Assembly: GCA_033002965.1 (NCBI GenBank)
Contig: JAURVB010000195.1
Coordinates: forward strand, 24,859-88,858
DNA length: 64,000 nt
Source of the DNA: Piper betle
Lineage: Eukaryota > Streptophyta > Magnoliopsida > Piperales > Piperaceae
Reading direction: 5' to 3'
Shown: positions 46,123 to 58,200 of the stretch, piece after piece
Layout of the letters: every line of letters starts with the position of its first letter
How positions within the stretch are numbered: position 1 is the first letter of the stretch
Made by a program: the position numbers and the translations under genes
Notes under the pieces: generated by a model
What the model saw: only the letters and a program-made list of their open reading frames with translations
Databases searched by the model: none
Told to the model about the DNA's origin: nothing

Positions 46123-47975
46123 TGTAAAACCACATGAGTAATTATTATAACCTTAAAATTGTATATAAAAAATACAATAAATAAATAATTAAATAGATAA
46201 TAGTTTAAGGTTGGAGGGAGTTTTAACCACGTTCAAATTTTATTTTATTTTATTTTTTCAATATGGGTGGACTTGGTTTGGTTAGTGGAGTCTTTTAGGG
46301 ACAGAAGTTAGGAGGGGCTTACCTGGTCTCTTCTTCTCCCGGGTGTTTTATGAAGGGAACTTTTTATTCTTTTTCCTTCAATACTTCTCCTGTATGTGAT
46401 TTCTTCTTCCTTTGAGTCTTTTTCTTTTCTTCTCCTCTCCCTTGCTTCTGGTATCAACCTCCTCTTCTCCTCCACTTTCCCTCTTACTTGGCAGCCTTTC
46501 TTTTCCCTTTCCTTATGTTCTTTCTCCTTACAATTCATGCATACATTCCATTGGTTCCTTTTTATTTTTATTTTTTGTGCGTGATGTTTGTTGGGACCTG
46601 GTTTTCATGTCTTGCTGTGTGGGTTTTGGATGAATCATCTGGTAAGGGATGAAATTGGCATGATGGAGTTATAAATGCTCTGTTCTTTTCACGTGTGTCA
46701 TTGGGGTGGGTTGCATGTTTGCTCTGTCCACCACCCTACCCTTGCTGCAAGTGCTTTCGTGCACCATTGCACTCGGCTGATTTGTTTTTCTAGACCTCGA
46801 TGGAGCACCAATGGGCTCATGCCGCGCCAAGGCGCTGCACCACCTTGTTTCTTAATTTTTTTGGTTGAGGGCGCTGCGCCATTGGGTGTTTTCTTTTGTA
46901 TTTTTGTTGTTGCTGATTTTATTGATTTTGGTAGTTAATGTTTATAGGTATTAATATTAATTCAGGATAAGTGTTGATAACTGATTTAAATTGCTATACG
47001 TTAATTGTTGAGGTTAACTAATTAAGGAATCATATTAGTTAAGTCATTTCATGGCATGCGTTTTGCTTGGATAATATTATACTTATAATAATTTTATTAT
47101 CTTGTTCAGATTAAGATTGCGTGTTGTAATTGTCGGTGCTCTATCAACTATCTAGGTCCATATAACTATTTGAAATATTGTATATTCTTTTTGCAGAACT
47201 GGTTAATATGGGCTCAAATTCAACTACCATGCGCCGAGCGCAACCAGGCTCAGGCTCGAGGAATTGACTTAGCTTCACACGGGACTATACCTTTAAAATT
47301 ATTTGAATGATGAATTATCTGCTCACATGCCGAAAGGGGTGACAAGGCACAATAGTAGCAAAATAACTCATTATACACTTGCAATACCAAGAGGGTGTGA
47401 GTTAATAACAAATATCAGTAACTACATGCCTATGCTATGTAGTGTGTGTGTATGCATAAGATGGTAGGTGAATGGAGAGGTCACCCCTCCCGATATAATT
47501 GAAGCTTGACATAGACATATAATCACTAAAAAACTTAATAAATAATAATATGGAATATATTGACTTGTTTCTTTTAATTATATGATTTAGTGGCTTTATC
47601 ACTAACACGATTTTGTTATCGTAGGTGACCAATTTTAAACTAACGGTTGATGGTGTGGTTGGTAGTTCCTGTACCAATCGTAGTCAGAAAAATTGATGAA
47701 TAAGATTAAACTTTTTATTTATATTATTTGAGTTATAATTGTGATTATGGGAAACGATTTGGAGGCTGTTGGGCTATGTTACGTGAAGTTGGTTAATAAT
47801 TTCTTAAAGATGTTTAAATTTCAGGTTTGATTATTTTAAATTATTTTTGTCAATTATATCTCATGCATAATTATTTATTTGTTTTGCCATGTTAGGATGT
47901 ATTTGTATGCATTTTTATTTTTCTGTCCTTGCATATTTTTGAGTAACCTCCGGCTAACTAAAGTGGGTTGTTACA
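46123..47975 (+). mobile_element. nested solo LTR (1.85 kb)
   Basis: It begins TGTAAAACCACATG and ends GGGTTGTTACA. The flanks ACTGG and ATTGT are a poor duplication. However, the related LTR at 12.86-12.88 kb is continuous across exactly this position (CCAGCCAACGGCC, then CAATTGCCACTACTATCGTC), so it acts as the empty site. A CT-rich leader-like part lies at 46,320-46,560. No coding region is present. Confidence 0.7.
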
Positions 47976-49517
47976 ATTGTCATCTTCACCGTTACCTCCT
48001 CTATCGAACCCGACTGGTGCTGACCTTAGCCTCACCACCATGGCTATTTTTTGGTGACATGCATCACTGACCCGCGTCTTGCATGTTTGCCATTGTCCAC
48101 GTTCACATTGGCCATTCACCTGTTTGTTGTTCGTGTCCACTTGTCCACACTCATGTCTGCTAAGCCAATCCAGCCAAACCTAGTAGTTTGACTTGGATTG
48201 AGTTGACTTGTTCTGGCTCATTTTGACTCGGTCTGACTCGCACAGTTGACTCACTCACCCATTTTTTAGCCCATTTCCTTCTATTTTTTGACTATTTACA
48301 ATACTTCGAAACTCCCTACATTAGTTTAGATGCATGTTCATTAATTACTTGTTTATTTAAGTAATCATTAACTATTTGCTTATTTAATTATAGTTGTTTA
48401 TTTATTCACCTATTTATCTTCATGCATGTTTAGTTTATTAATTATTATTGTTTCAATGTTTACTCCCACATATATTATTTTATTTTATTTATTTGACTTA
48501 TCTTATTATTTATCTATTTATCGTTTGTCATATCTTGATTTGCATGTTTGGTGCCTATTTATTATTTGTTTTGTATTTTTCATTGTTTTAGATGTTATTG
48601 TTGATGTGAACACACACCACAACCACGTAGAGTTGTCAATCTTTTGCTTAGCAGTGGGTTCCGATATAGGTCATGGAGTTTGAGCTTGTTGTAGATGTGC
48701 TGTCATGCTTGGAGCTTAGATCTCTAGTCTGTTATGACTCTTCTCAATTTTATCGCTCTACTCCATCATGATTTTGATTTCCAGATTATAGATTAAGTTA
48801 AGTGGTTGCTTTATTGGACCCCACTTAACACAGACCATTTAGACGTGTATTTAATTTTGTGAATAATAACCGTGGAGGATGAGATCACTCATGCTATTTT
48901 CAAACTTAGCTCCACCTTATGTTACCTTTGGGCCTAATTATATGATTCTCTTCCTAGCTCTATATATAGTTTTCATTGGATTTCATTGAGCCGACCGTTG
49001 GTGGACTTGACCTTGCATATGCCGTGAGCGGGCGCATATACAGGCCATAGTTGGATTTAGATTAGTGAGAGGGTTGTTCCATTCCTAAGGGATCTTAATA
49101 TCTCTACGTCTTGAGCATCCTCACACTCGTAGAGGCATGGAGTAGATGAGTACTATTATGCACAATTTATGTCTAGATTTGTGGTATCAGAGGCAACTAA
49201 AGGTGACTACCTGATATTACTCAGACTTTGTATCCTAGGCCAGGTGTTGCACAAGAGTGGGACGAGTTATGTGATATTATCTAGAGAGGCATTTACTGAG
49301 AGTGACACAACACCAGTTTAGTTAGGGATGCTATCTTGTCTATAGTTTGATGGTTCCTTAGTAGATACCTTTTGAGTGTTCTCAAGGAGATATATCTTGG
49401 TTTTCATTCCTCGTGGAAGTCAGTTTTCACTTGCCAGTTTGTATTAGTTATTTTTTAGGCCAGTGACACTCATTATAACATTTTTTCTATTATATATATA
49501 GGTCTTATGTTCTTGCG

Positions 49518-49757
49518 TGTTGGGTTGGCATGGTGGAAGGATAGATAATTACTACATACACTTGTGCTCATTGCGCCATTGTTTTTCTTTTGTGTTGTGT
49601 TGGGTTGGCATGGTGGAAGGACAGATAGTTATTGCATACACTTGTGCTCAATGCGCCATTGTTTTTCTTTTGTGCCGTGTTGGGTTGGCATGGTGGAAGG
49701 ACAGATAGTTACTGCATACACTTGTGCTCAATGCGCCATTGTTTTTCTTTTGTGCTT
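49518..49757. repeat. three 80-bp tandem units
   Basis: Units at 49,518, 49,598 and 49,678 begin TGTTGGGTTGGCATGGTGGA and are almost identical. The repeated open frames they create (MLGWHGGRI-type) are not genes. Confidence 0.95.
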
Positions 49758-49909
49758 TTGTCTATGTTTCATGAATGGTTATATGCATTTATTTGATGTA
49801 TGCTCTCACCAGATTATGTATTAGGAGTTAGACATGATAGTAGGTCTTTTGAATAGACATTCAAATTTCAGCTTCAACAATTATTTTGAAATATTTACTT
49901 GATAACTCT

Positions 49910-52900
49910 TGTAACACCCCAATTTGGCCCTAAGGAATAGACCGAATCATGATATTATAATTTTGAAGTTACTCATTGGGCTATCAAGTACAAACTTTAC
50001 GGAAGTGGATCTCAACCCTCCGTGGAGGCTTAAGACGGATACCAGGCTTGGTTTTCATAGAATGCGTGCTATGTTTGTACTACAATGGTGGATTTTAGAC
50101 TGAAAGGATTCCCATATGAACACCCTAATCGTAACAGAGGTATAACCACTCCTACGACTCTAAGCGGTGACTTTAAAAATTAAGTGATGTTAAGTGTTGA
50201 GCTTGTGTTGAGGCTTTGCCTCATTTTGTGTGCTGATGTGACCCGATTCTTATCCGGTTCCAACTCCATGCTAGGTATCACGGGTGAGCTCACCAACTAG
50301 AATGCGGAGCTCTACTCATCCAGGTCTATAGAACTCTCCTTTGCTTGATCTCTGCTTGACTCCATGCATGTTGAGTTTAACCGTGTTTTAGACGTAGGAT
50401 GACAACGGCAGTATTTTATCGGATCCGTCCAATGTTGGGCCATTTAGCTGTGTTTTCCACACATATTTAATAAAACAACAAGGATGAGACCCTTGTTGGT
50501 TTTCAAATTGAAGCTACAGAAATATATAATATAAGCCTCTTCCTTAAACCTATTATATAAATACACACAATTTTATAGATTTCACGAATAAGAGAATAAG
50601 TGGTATGGAGATATGTATGGACTACACTAGTACTCCTTCAAACCCTGAGGTAGTGCAGTGTATGAGGGTATTGTGTAATGCATCACATTTCAGGAATTTT
50701 TGGTACTAACTTAACTGTTCCTTTTGCCACTCAAGTACCGTGATGGGCGTAATATGGAGGATGTGAGGGTGTAAGTATTGTATGTATGAATATGAATATT
50801 AGCCATGCATGCAAGCCTACACTTGTTTAAATATATTTGCTTACCACCCAGTGTGAGGCAATTCTGAAGTTTAGTATGTTCCATGGGTAATAGAATACCC
50901 ATTTGCTAGCTTGTTATTTTACCGGTAGTTATTTGGACTGATAATCAAATTTATTTGATTACTGACATGGTTTTCTATTATATGTAGGTGAAGTTCCCTG
51001 GAGTTGGCCCGCCTAGGCGCATAGATCACATGACTCTGTGGTGGGGGCCCTATGTTATGTTATTTGCTTTAGACTATGTATTTTGTGGATGACTCTATGA
51101 TGGACATATGCCCTAACTATGTGAACCTTGTACGATTCGGATGTATGCTATGATGATTGTGCTAACACGTTTTATCTTTATATGATTATATTTTATTGTG
51201 GAGTTATAATACTTTAGGGCAAGGCTAACCGTCATCTCCAAAGTATGTAAGCCCCAGAGTCTTGGAACATGATGGGGAGCTAAGTCAAGTACACGAAACG
51301 TATTTGGCTGCAGCTATTTGTGTGTTAGAGTAACGTAGGTGGAGGAGCTTACCATTTTACACCACTTGAAGTCCTATGTGAAGTTCGGGTATTAGGGTTT
51401 GATGCCCTGATACTTGATGATGCTGTGTAATTCTCTGAGGCTTTAATTATTGCTCGCATAGGGTATGTGGAATAGGTAACCATGACCCTTGTTTAAATAT
51501 TCACATCATTTTCATGTAACTAACAAGAAGACCTAAGCCAATCACTTGATCCAAGTAGTAAGAATATGACATATGCAACAGCATGCAACCTCAAAACTGT
51601 AGTGGGAGTGTGCTCCTTTTATAGTTGGGACTGATTATCACATTTTTAAAGTCACCGCTCAGAGTGTAGGAATGGTTATACCTTTGATACAACAAGGGGT
51701 GTGTTCGAATATTTTCAATGACGTGCAAGTATACACGGTCGAAACAAGTAATATAATGATAAAATTGAGTATCGTCCCACAAGGAGATGAATTTCCTATA
51801 ATTAATTAAAGAAAATAAAATGAGGAACAAAACAAAAATAACTGACTTAACTAAATCTAAGTAATAACTTTAAATTAAAAGCAACGTTAAAATTATAAAA
51901 CTCGTTCTAGAGTCAAATTTCCCTTAACATGAATTTAATCTTCATCAAATCTTACTCTTATCTTTTATTCCCTCGGATTGTCGATCTAGGATAATTATAT
52001 GACATGGTGGCTCCCGCTCCTTCATGCTTCTATTATTTTGCCTCAATTTCTACCTCCCGGTGATAATTGATTAATCAACAAAATAATGCATTAAGAATTG
52101 CCTTACAATCGCATACGGTGTTGTGTATCTTCCGACCACAACGACAAACAAGTCAAAAGACTCGTCGTATGATGAATTACCAATGACTAATCTAATTAAT
52201 TTCTCCCAAAATCTAATTAAACCTCGTGATCTAAGAAATAGGTGATCAATCTATTCTTAGCATTAAGAATATGATAATTCAAACATTCCGATTGAATAAA
52301 AGAGTAAAAGCTTGAAATAAATTCAATTAAATCATGTTAAGTTCCATTCTTCTCTAGAACGAAATAAAAGACTACTCCATAATAAAAGTAGAAAATAATA
52401 TAAAAAAGAAACTAATTTTTACTATGAAAGAGAAAGAAATTACAAAAACTAAAACTACTTCTTTCACTACACTTCGAAGCCAAGAGATGAGATATGATAA
52501 CAACAAATGACCACCCCTTTATATAGAAGTGGAGATACAAGAATTCGAAGAGAGTGTTCACAAATCGACGTAGTCTAATTAATTATAATGTCCCTTCAAG
52601 TTTCCAACTGTTCAACTCCATTGAACACCATAAATTGTAGCCATTGGGTGGGGCCAAGTGTCATGACCAATCAAATCCAAAGCTTAATTTATTCATCTTT
52701 GTCTACATTGAAACACCAAAATTAAGCATATCTAATAAAATATTAATTAACTAGAATATAATGAAAAATATCACTAAATTAATAATGTTTATACCCGAGA
52801 AGTACAAAATCATATTAAAAACATGGGTAAATATTATATATTTTAAACACTTAACAGGGTGTCCACATAGGAATCTTTTAAGTCTAAAATCTGCCATTGT

Positions 52901-53072
52901 AGTACGAACTTTGCACGCATTCTATGAAAACCAAGCTTGGTGTCCATCTTTAGCCTCCACAGAGGGCTGAGATCCGCTTCTATAAAGTCTATATGCGATA
53001 GCCCAATGAGGAGCTTCAAAATTATAATATTATGATTCACTCTATTCTTTCATGCCAAATTGGGGTGTTACA
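49910..53072 (+). repeat. left LTR of the 9.5-kb element: inverted end plus half B
   Basis: 49,910-50,183 is the inverted complement of 52,862-53,072 plus 51,643-51,701, about 85% identical by eye (for example GATCTCARCCCTC, TTGGTTTTCATAGAATGCGT). The rest, from AAGTGATGTTAAGTG near 50,187, matches half B of the solo LTR at 8.9-10.54 kb. The right end GGGGTGTTACA abuts the primer site. Confidence 0.8.
51702..52856 (-). mobile_element. solo LTR (1,155 bp) with perfect TSD GGGTG
   Basis: On the plus strand it begins TGTTCGAATA and ends CACTTAACA. It is flanked by GGGTG at 51,697-51,701 and 52,857-52,861. It matches the 5' LTR at 26,088-27,269 (GTCGAAACAAGTAAT, CTCGTCGTRTGATGAATTA), so it belongs to the Athila/Tat-like family and came by insertion followed by LTR-LTR recombination. 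Confidence 0.93.
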
Positions 53073-53075
53073 ACT

Positions 53076-53089
53076 TGGTATCAGAGTCA
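53076..53089 (+). promoter_or_regulatory. primer-binding site of the 9.5-kb element
   Basis: TTGGTATCAGAGTC starts three bases after the LTR end TTACA. It matches the plant iMet-tRNA complement except near its end. Confidence 0.85.
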
Positions 53090-53380
53090 AACTCTTGGAC
53101 TATTAAGGAGGCACACTTTTGGGATGCATGTGTTGTACGTGCATGCTGTATGATATGGCAGCATGATATGTTATATGCCTGTATGTTGTATGTGGTTATT
53201 CTTTTTAAACACCCCCCACCACCCTGTGCCAATCCATAGCCTAGCTGGCATGTATGTCTTTGTGTGTATTTTCACTAACCTCATTTTTGGTGTTTCCAGC
53301 AATTAGTTGTGTGTGGCAGTTTGCAAGCCGTCTCTGTCAGTTAGTTGTGGTTAGTGTTAGTGGTTTTATAGTCTAAGCAA

Positions 53381-54950
53381 ATGGCAGGAGGATGCCAAGG
53401 TTGACTGTCACTACACCGCAGGTTTGCCCCTGATAGGCGATCCCCATAGCCCGTGCAGGAGTCGGTGGTAGATCCCCAAACAAAGTTGATTAGGGTCTTG
53501 CGAGAGGAGCAGTAGGCCCTGAGGGTAGAGAAAATGAGAGCAATGGAGGATCAGCAGTGGTCCCGTGAGGGGATAACCCGGTTGTTGGATGCAGTCCAGG
53601 TGATGGCCATGGCTGTGACCAGACTAGAGAAGAGCCCAATAAGTGCAGAGACACCTGCTGAGGCCTCTGAGTTGGAGTGAGTACCACCACCACCACCACT
53701 GCCAGCTCAGTACCCATATATTCCTCTAGTGCAGCCTGCTATTGGGTGGTTTGAGGTCCTAGCCCCGAGGATGCTAGTGGGAGTCTCTGCTCCGTAGACA
53801 GACAGGCAATGAGTAAGAGACGGCTAGAACCCATCATTTTGTTGTTGGAGAGGGCTCAAGCAGTTAGGACCCTGAGCAGCCCCATCACACGAGGGAGCAT
53901 TGGGATATTGAGTGCTCCCTAAAGAATGGGGGATATCTATTCTATAGGAGCTCGAATCCCGAGGTTGTGTTGGAGTGGATTGACGCGGCTAGATCAATGT
54001 TGATACACTTGGGGTGTCCTCCAAAACTATGGGTGCGTGTAGCCACTAGGGCTTTGCAAAGCATGGGTAGACTTTGGTAGGACCTTGCCCACATAGCCTT
54101 TCTAGAGGGTAGGGCCCTCGAGCATATTACATGGGACGAGTTTAAGAAGGTCTTCTACTCCTAGTACTTCTCACCAATGTTAGAGCAAAGAAGATGGAGT
54201 ACCTCTCTTTGAGCCTACAGGAGGGTATGTCTATAGCAAAGTATCAGTCCAGGTTCTTGATGGTGGAGAGGTTTGCCCCGGGTAGCTTCTCATTAGAGAG
54301 GGAGAGGGCTGCTCAGTTTGTATTGGGATTACGCATCAATTTGCGAGTAGTTGTGGCGACATATTTCTTGTGCGACTCTTGTAAAAGCCATCATGAGGGC
54401 AATACAGTGCAAGCATGCCCATGACCCACACCATCAGGCCAAGGACACTCCATTGTCTGGCAATAAGGGGTAGAAGAACAAAGCGCAAGATCAGCATGGC
54501 CCACAACCGCAGAGATAGTGGACATGTGGTGGAGTGACGGTGTACACAACCTAGGAGCAGTATGTACAGAGGTTATCCCAGCAGACCCAAACCTTCCAAG
54601 GGCTGGGAGATGACTTCTAGGAGTACCCTATCTGTCCTGAGTGCTAGAGATGCCATCAGGGTGTCTGCAGGAGAACCACCGGCACATGCTTTGCTTGCAA
54701 AGACACAAGGCGCCATGCAGTTGAATGCCCGAGGCAGCTGCGTTAGCAGTACCGGCCCTAGCTGCAGCAGCAAGAATTGCCTGCACCATCATGGCAGCCA
54801 CTTCTCACCGCACCACTAGCCTAGCATCAAGGGCAGTGGGGGAGAGGCGACCAGCAGCAACGGGCGCAGGGCCACCAGGTCTTGAGAGTGACAGGTCGAA
54901 AGGGGTCGAGGTCAAGGTTATAGAGGCAGGCTAGACTAGCTACCTTGGAC
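53381..54950 (+). pseudogene. Gypsy (chromovirus, Tekay/Del-like) gag remnant
   Basis: Plus strand. The retrotransposon gag core reads WIDAARSMLIHLGCPPKLWV, ATRALQSMGRLW then DLAHIAFLEGRALEHITWDE and FKKVFYS (53,970-54,165). It continues after a frame change as EYLSLSLQEGMSIAKYQSRF, ERFAPGSFSLERERAAQFVL (54,195-54,330). A zinc-knuckle remnant TGTCFACKDTRRHAVECPR lies at about 54,675-54,733, where the usual histidine is an arginine. TAG stops replace the Trp after GRLW and the Gln after FKKVFYS. No protease, reverse transcriptase or integrase follows: the purine tract and LTR start about 280 bp later. It is non-functional. Confidence 0.88.
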
Positions 54951-55204
54951 ATTGGGCAAACACCGACACAAGATGTGGCACAGGATGAAGGGCACACACA
55001 AAGTGGCAGGCCAGAGTAGTAGGGTAGGATGTATACTGCGTGAGGACGAGATGCGGCAGCGTTTCCCAGACTCTTCCCGGTGGAGGACGATGACTCGAAG
55101 TATTAGCACCCTTCCATGTTTTGGTTGTGAGCTATTGTCATGTTTTATGTTGGGTGTAGTGGCGTCTTTATGCGCATGTAACCCCTTAGGAAATTTTGGG
55201 GCAA

Positions 55205-55225
55205 AATTTTTCTATGTGGGGAGGT
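55205..55225 (+). promoter_or_regulatory. polypurine tract before the right LTR
   Basis: ATTTTTCTATGTGGGGAGGT directly precedes TGTAAAACCC. This ATTTTT...GGGGAGG arrangement is the usual end of Tekay/Del-type Gypsy internal regions. Confidence 0.75.
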
Positions 55226-58200
55226 TGTAAAACCCAGGTTGTCCACCCGAAGGTTTTAACCGTTGGTTCTAGTTGTTACTTGAATCGGGTTAGTAGGGTC
55301 CGACCCTTCTTGTCATGGTTCGTATATGGTATGGTGTAAGTTGCCTGGCCTTAGCCTCCTTCGGCGCTCAGTATGCCTCTTTGGATTCGGCATGCCCGAC
55401 TTTTTCATGTTTAGTCCAATCTAATCGTATATAGTTAGATGCTAGGACCCTGTTCCTCACGTGCCTTTGTGTACATTTGCCGTGTGTTTGATAACCTTTC
55501 AAACCGTCCTAACCCCTTTTGGGACTTGCAGTGCAGTTCCCGAGGTCGGCCCAATCACTCTAGGGTAAAATCTATGTTTTTGGGTTTTGAGATAACCTAA
55601 CCTCTTTTAGCTAACCCAACCCATACATCTTTAGCTATCCTAACGCATACATCTATAGGTATGAGCACCCATACCTCTATGTATGACTTCCATACCTTTA
55701 TAAGAATGACACCCATACTTCTATAGGTAGGACACCTATACTTCTATAGGAATGACACCCATAACTGTATGATATTACCAAGCCAACCCATACCTACTTA
55801 TCCAACCCATACCGATGACATCACAAATCCAACCACCATTTTTCTATAAACCCACCCCTTCCCTCACCTGGTTTCACCATTTCTCCTTCCTCCTCAACTC
55901 CAACCACTTTCTTCTACTTCTGGGCTCTTCTTCATCCTTGGAGCTCTAAGCAACTCCCTCCACATTCCTAACATCCTTGGGTGGTAGGCTTTGAGGTTGT
56001 CATGACATCATAAGACCTCCCCTTGGTCTTTGCTCGTTAGCATCAGGTTTGGGCTACCCCTATTGCTTCTTGTTTGATGTGTATTGCTTCTATGAGTCCA
56101 GAAAATTATTTTTAGAATCATTTTTATCTTGTATATATGAATGTTAGAAGAATTTGGAATACCAATTTATAGTATTTGTCTAATGTAAATAAATAGATAT
56201 GATTTTTATAATGCATATGAGGTCACTGATATTCACCATTTCAGTATTAAAATCATATCTTGCCATTCTGACGTTCCATTTGCACGATTCTTATTTTGTT
56301 CCACACAACATGTAGATCTACAACTTTTGTGTTGGTTTTTTACCTTCCATGCCCTATAATTTGCATGTATGAGGGTAAAAGTTGAGGAAAGGTGGCGACT
56401 TGGATCGTTATAGTGATATAAGCGCTCCTTTCTCCAATTTTTACTCGCCGACCTTGTAGGATTTATTGATGCACAACATGCCATATTTTTTATAGTAATT
56501 TTATGAGTTTTTGGCAAAATTTTCATTCTAATATAACAACTACATAATCATGAACATAATACATAAGTATGCCTTGTATTTCTTTTGTGTTTATGACTAT
56601 GAGCATGGTCTGTGATTGTGTGATATTTTAAGCCACAAATTTTAAACTAATAAAATCTTGTAAAATTATATGATACTGAAATAATTATCTACTTAAAATA
56701 TTTAAATTTTGGGCATGGTTAAAAATCATCTAGATATTTTTAAGGGTGTTTACCAAGACAGTGTAAAGATGCTGGGTGAAAACCCTAGTATTTCACTTAA
56801 GTTGTAAATTACCTTAAAATTGGTTAACGGTGTTGGATTTTAGTAAAATATTGGTCCACACCTTACCCTATGTCTGAGTAGCACCATGACTAATTTTGGG
56901 GTCATTTAGGTAGGTTCCCAATTTTATTGTAAATTTCAAATTTGTTTGGATACAAATAGCTCAAGAAACCGTCAATCCAGTGATCCAAATTGTAAAATCT
57001 ACTTAGGCTCATTTACAAACTAAATTTTTCTAACTATTAATGGGTTCAATCTCCATGTGTTAGCTAACTAGGTCCACTGACCAAAGCTCATTTGGAGTTC
57101 TCTAGCCCACAAACCAACAGTTACGATATTGGTGTGAAGCTGAGAATACTGCTCCAACACCATTGGGTCGAGCTTTATGGCCTTGTTCTCTTTCATTGGA
57201 CTATGAGCCAGCCATGATGGAATTTACTTATAAACCTTATAGTGTAAGGGACAACCAATCCATGTTTCAGCCCATTTGGACATTGTTGGGTCAGTCCGAA
57301 AATTTGTATCGTAAGCCCATTCGATTAAAAACCATAGAATTGATTAAATCTCACTAAGTGAAGATAGAACCAAAACTTTAATTAAGTTACCTAATAAGGT
57401 TTAACACTTCACTTAGGACCTAATTAAGAATATTAAGTGATGTTAAGTGTTGAGTTTGTGTGGAGGCTTTGCCTTGTTTTGCATGCTGATGTGACCCAAA
57501 TTTTCGGACAATCCAAACAATGTCCAAAAGGGGTTAAATTTAGATGGGTTGTCCCTAATACTATAAGGTTCATTGGTAAATTCCACCATGGCTAGCCCAT
57601 TGTCCAATCAAGGGAACAAGACCCATTAAACTCTGCTCTATGGTGTTGGAATAGTGTTCCCGGTCTGCGCACCAATTTTGTAACTATTGGTTTGTGGGCT
57701 AGTGGACTCCAAATGAGCTTGGGTCAATGGGCCTAGTTATCTAACACATAGAGCTTGAGCCCAGTATGAATTAGGCTAAATTTATATTGTAAATAGTCCT
57801 AAGTGGATTTTACAAGTTGGGTTACTGGATTTTATAGCTGGAATGAAAAATTAGGGTTTTCTCCCAACATCTTTACACTGTCCCCGTAAACACCTCTTAA
57901 ACATACCTTGATGATTTTTAACCATTCCAAAAATTTACATCTTTCAAGAATACAATTATTTCAATATCATATAATTTGACAAGATTTTATTAGTTTAAAA
58001 TTTTATGGCTTAAAATATCACACAATCACAGATCATACCCATAATCATAAACACACAAGAAAGACAAGGTGTACTTATGGGTTTTGTTCATGATTATTTA
58101 TTTGTTATATTAGGATTAAAATTTTATCAAGAACTCATAAAATTTCCATGAAAAATATGGCATTCTTTTCATCAATAGATCCTATAAGGTTAGAGAGTAA

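Larger units (their letters stand above)
45173..49909 (+). mobile_element. Gypsy LTR (family B), cut off at its 3' end, with a nested LTR
   Basis: It begins TGTAAAACCTCCTC and follows the solo LTR at 11,593-14,908 in order: the CTAGGCC text at 45,710, CCAGCCAGCGGCC at 46,085, the block around 48,810-48,886, and the GGCCAGTGACACTC text near 49,460. It is interrupted by another LTR at 46,123-47,975. The 3' end is not reached: the 9.5-kb Gypsy element begins at 49,910, and the sequence after that element does not resume a recognisable LTR end. Three 80-bp tandem units lie at 49,518-49,757. Confidence 0.75.

Noticed and set aside
49517..49824. Repeated-peptide open frames (MLGWHGGR-type)
   Set aside because: Produced by three 80-bp tandem units inside an LTR.
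49910..53072. A TIR DNA transposon with ~270-bp inverted ends
   Set aside because: The right end abuts a Met-tRNA primer site, the matching 5-bp duplication lies at 59,404, and the interior matches an LTR; it is an LTR with an inverted end.
54194..54424. A host gene encoded by the 76-aa frame
   Set aside because: The motifs are those of retrotransposon gag, with stops and frame changes around it.
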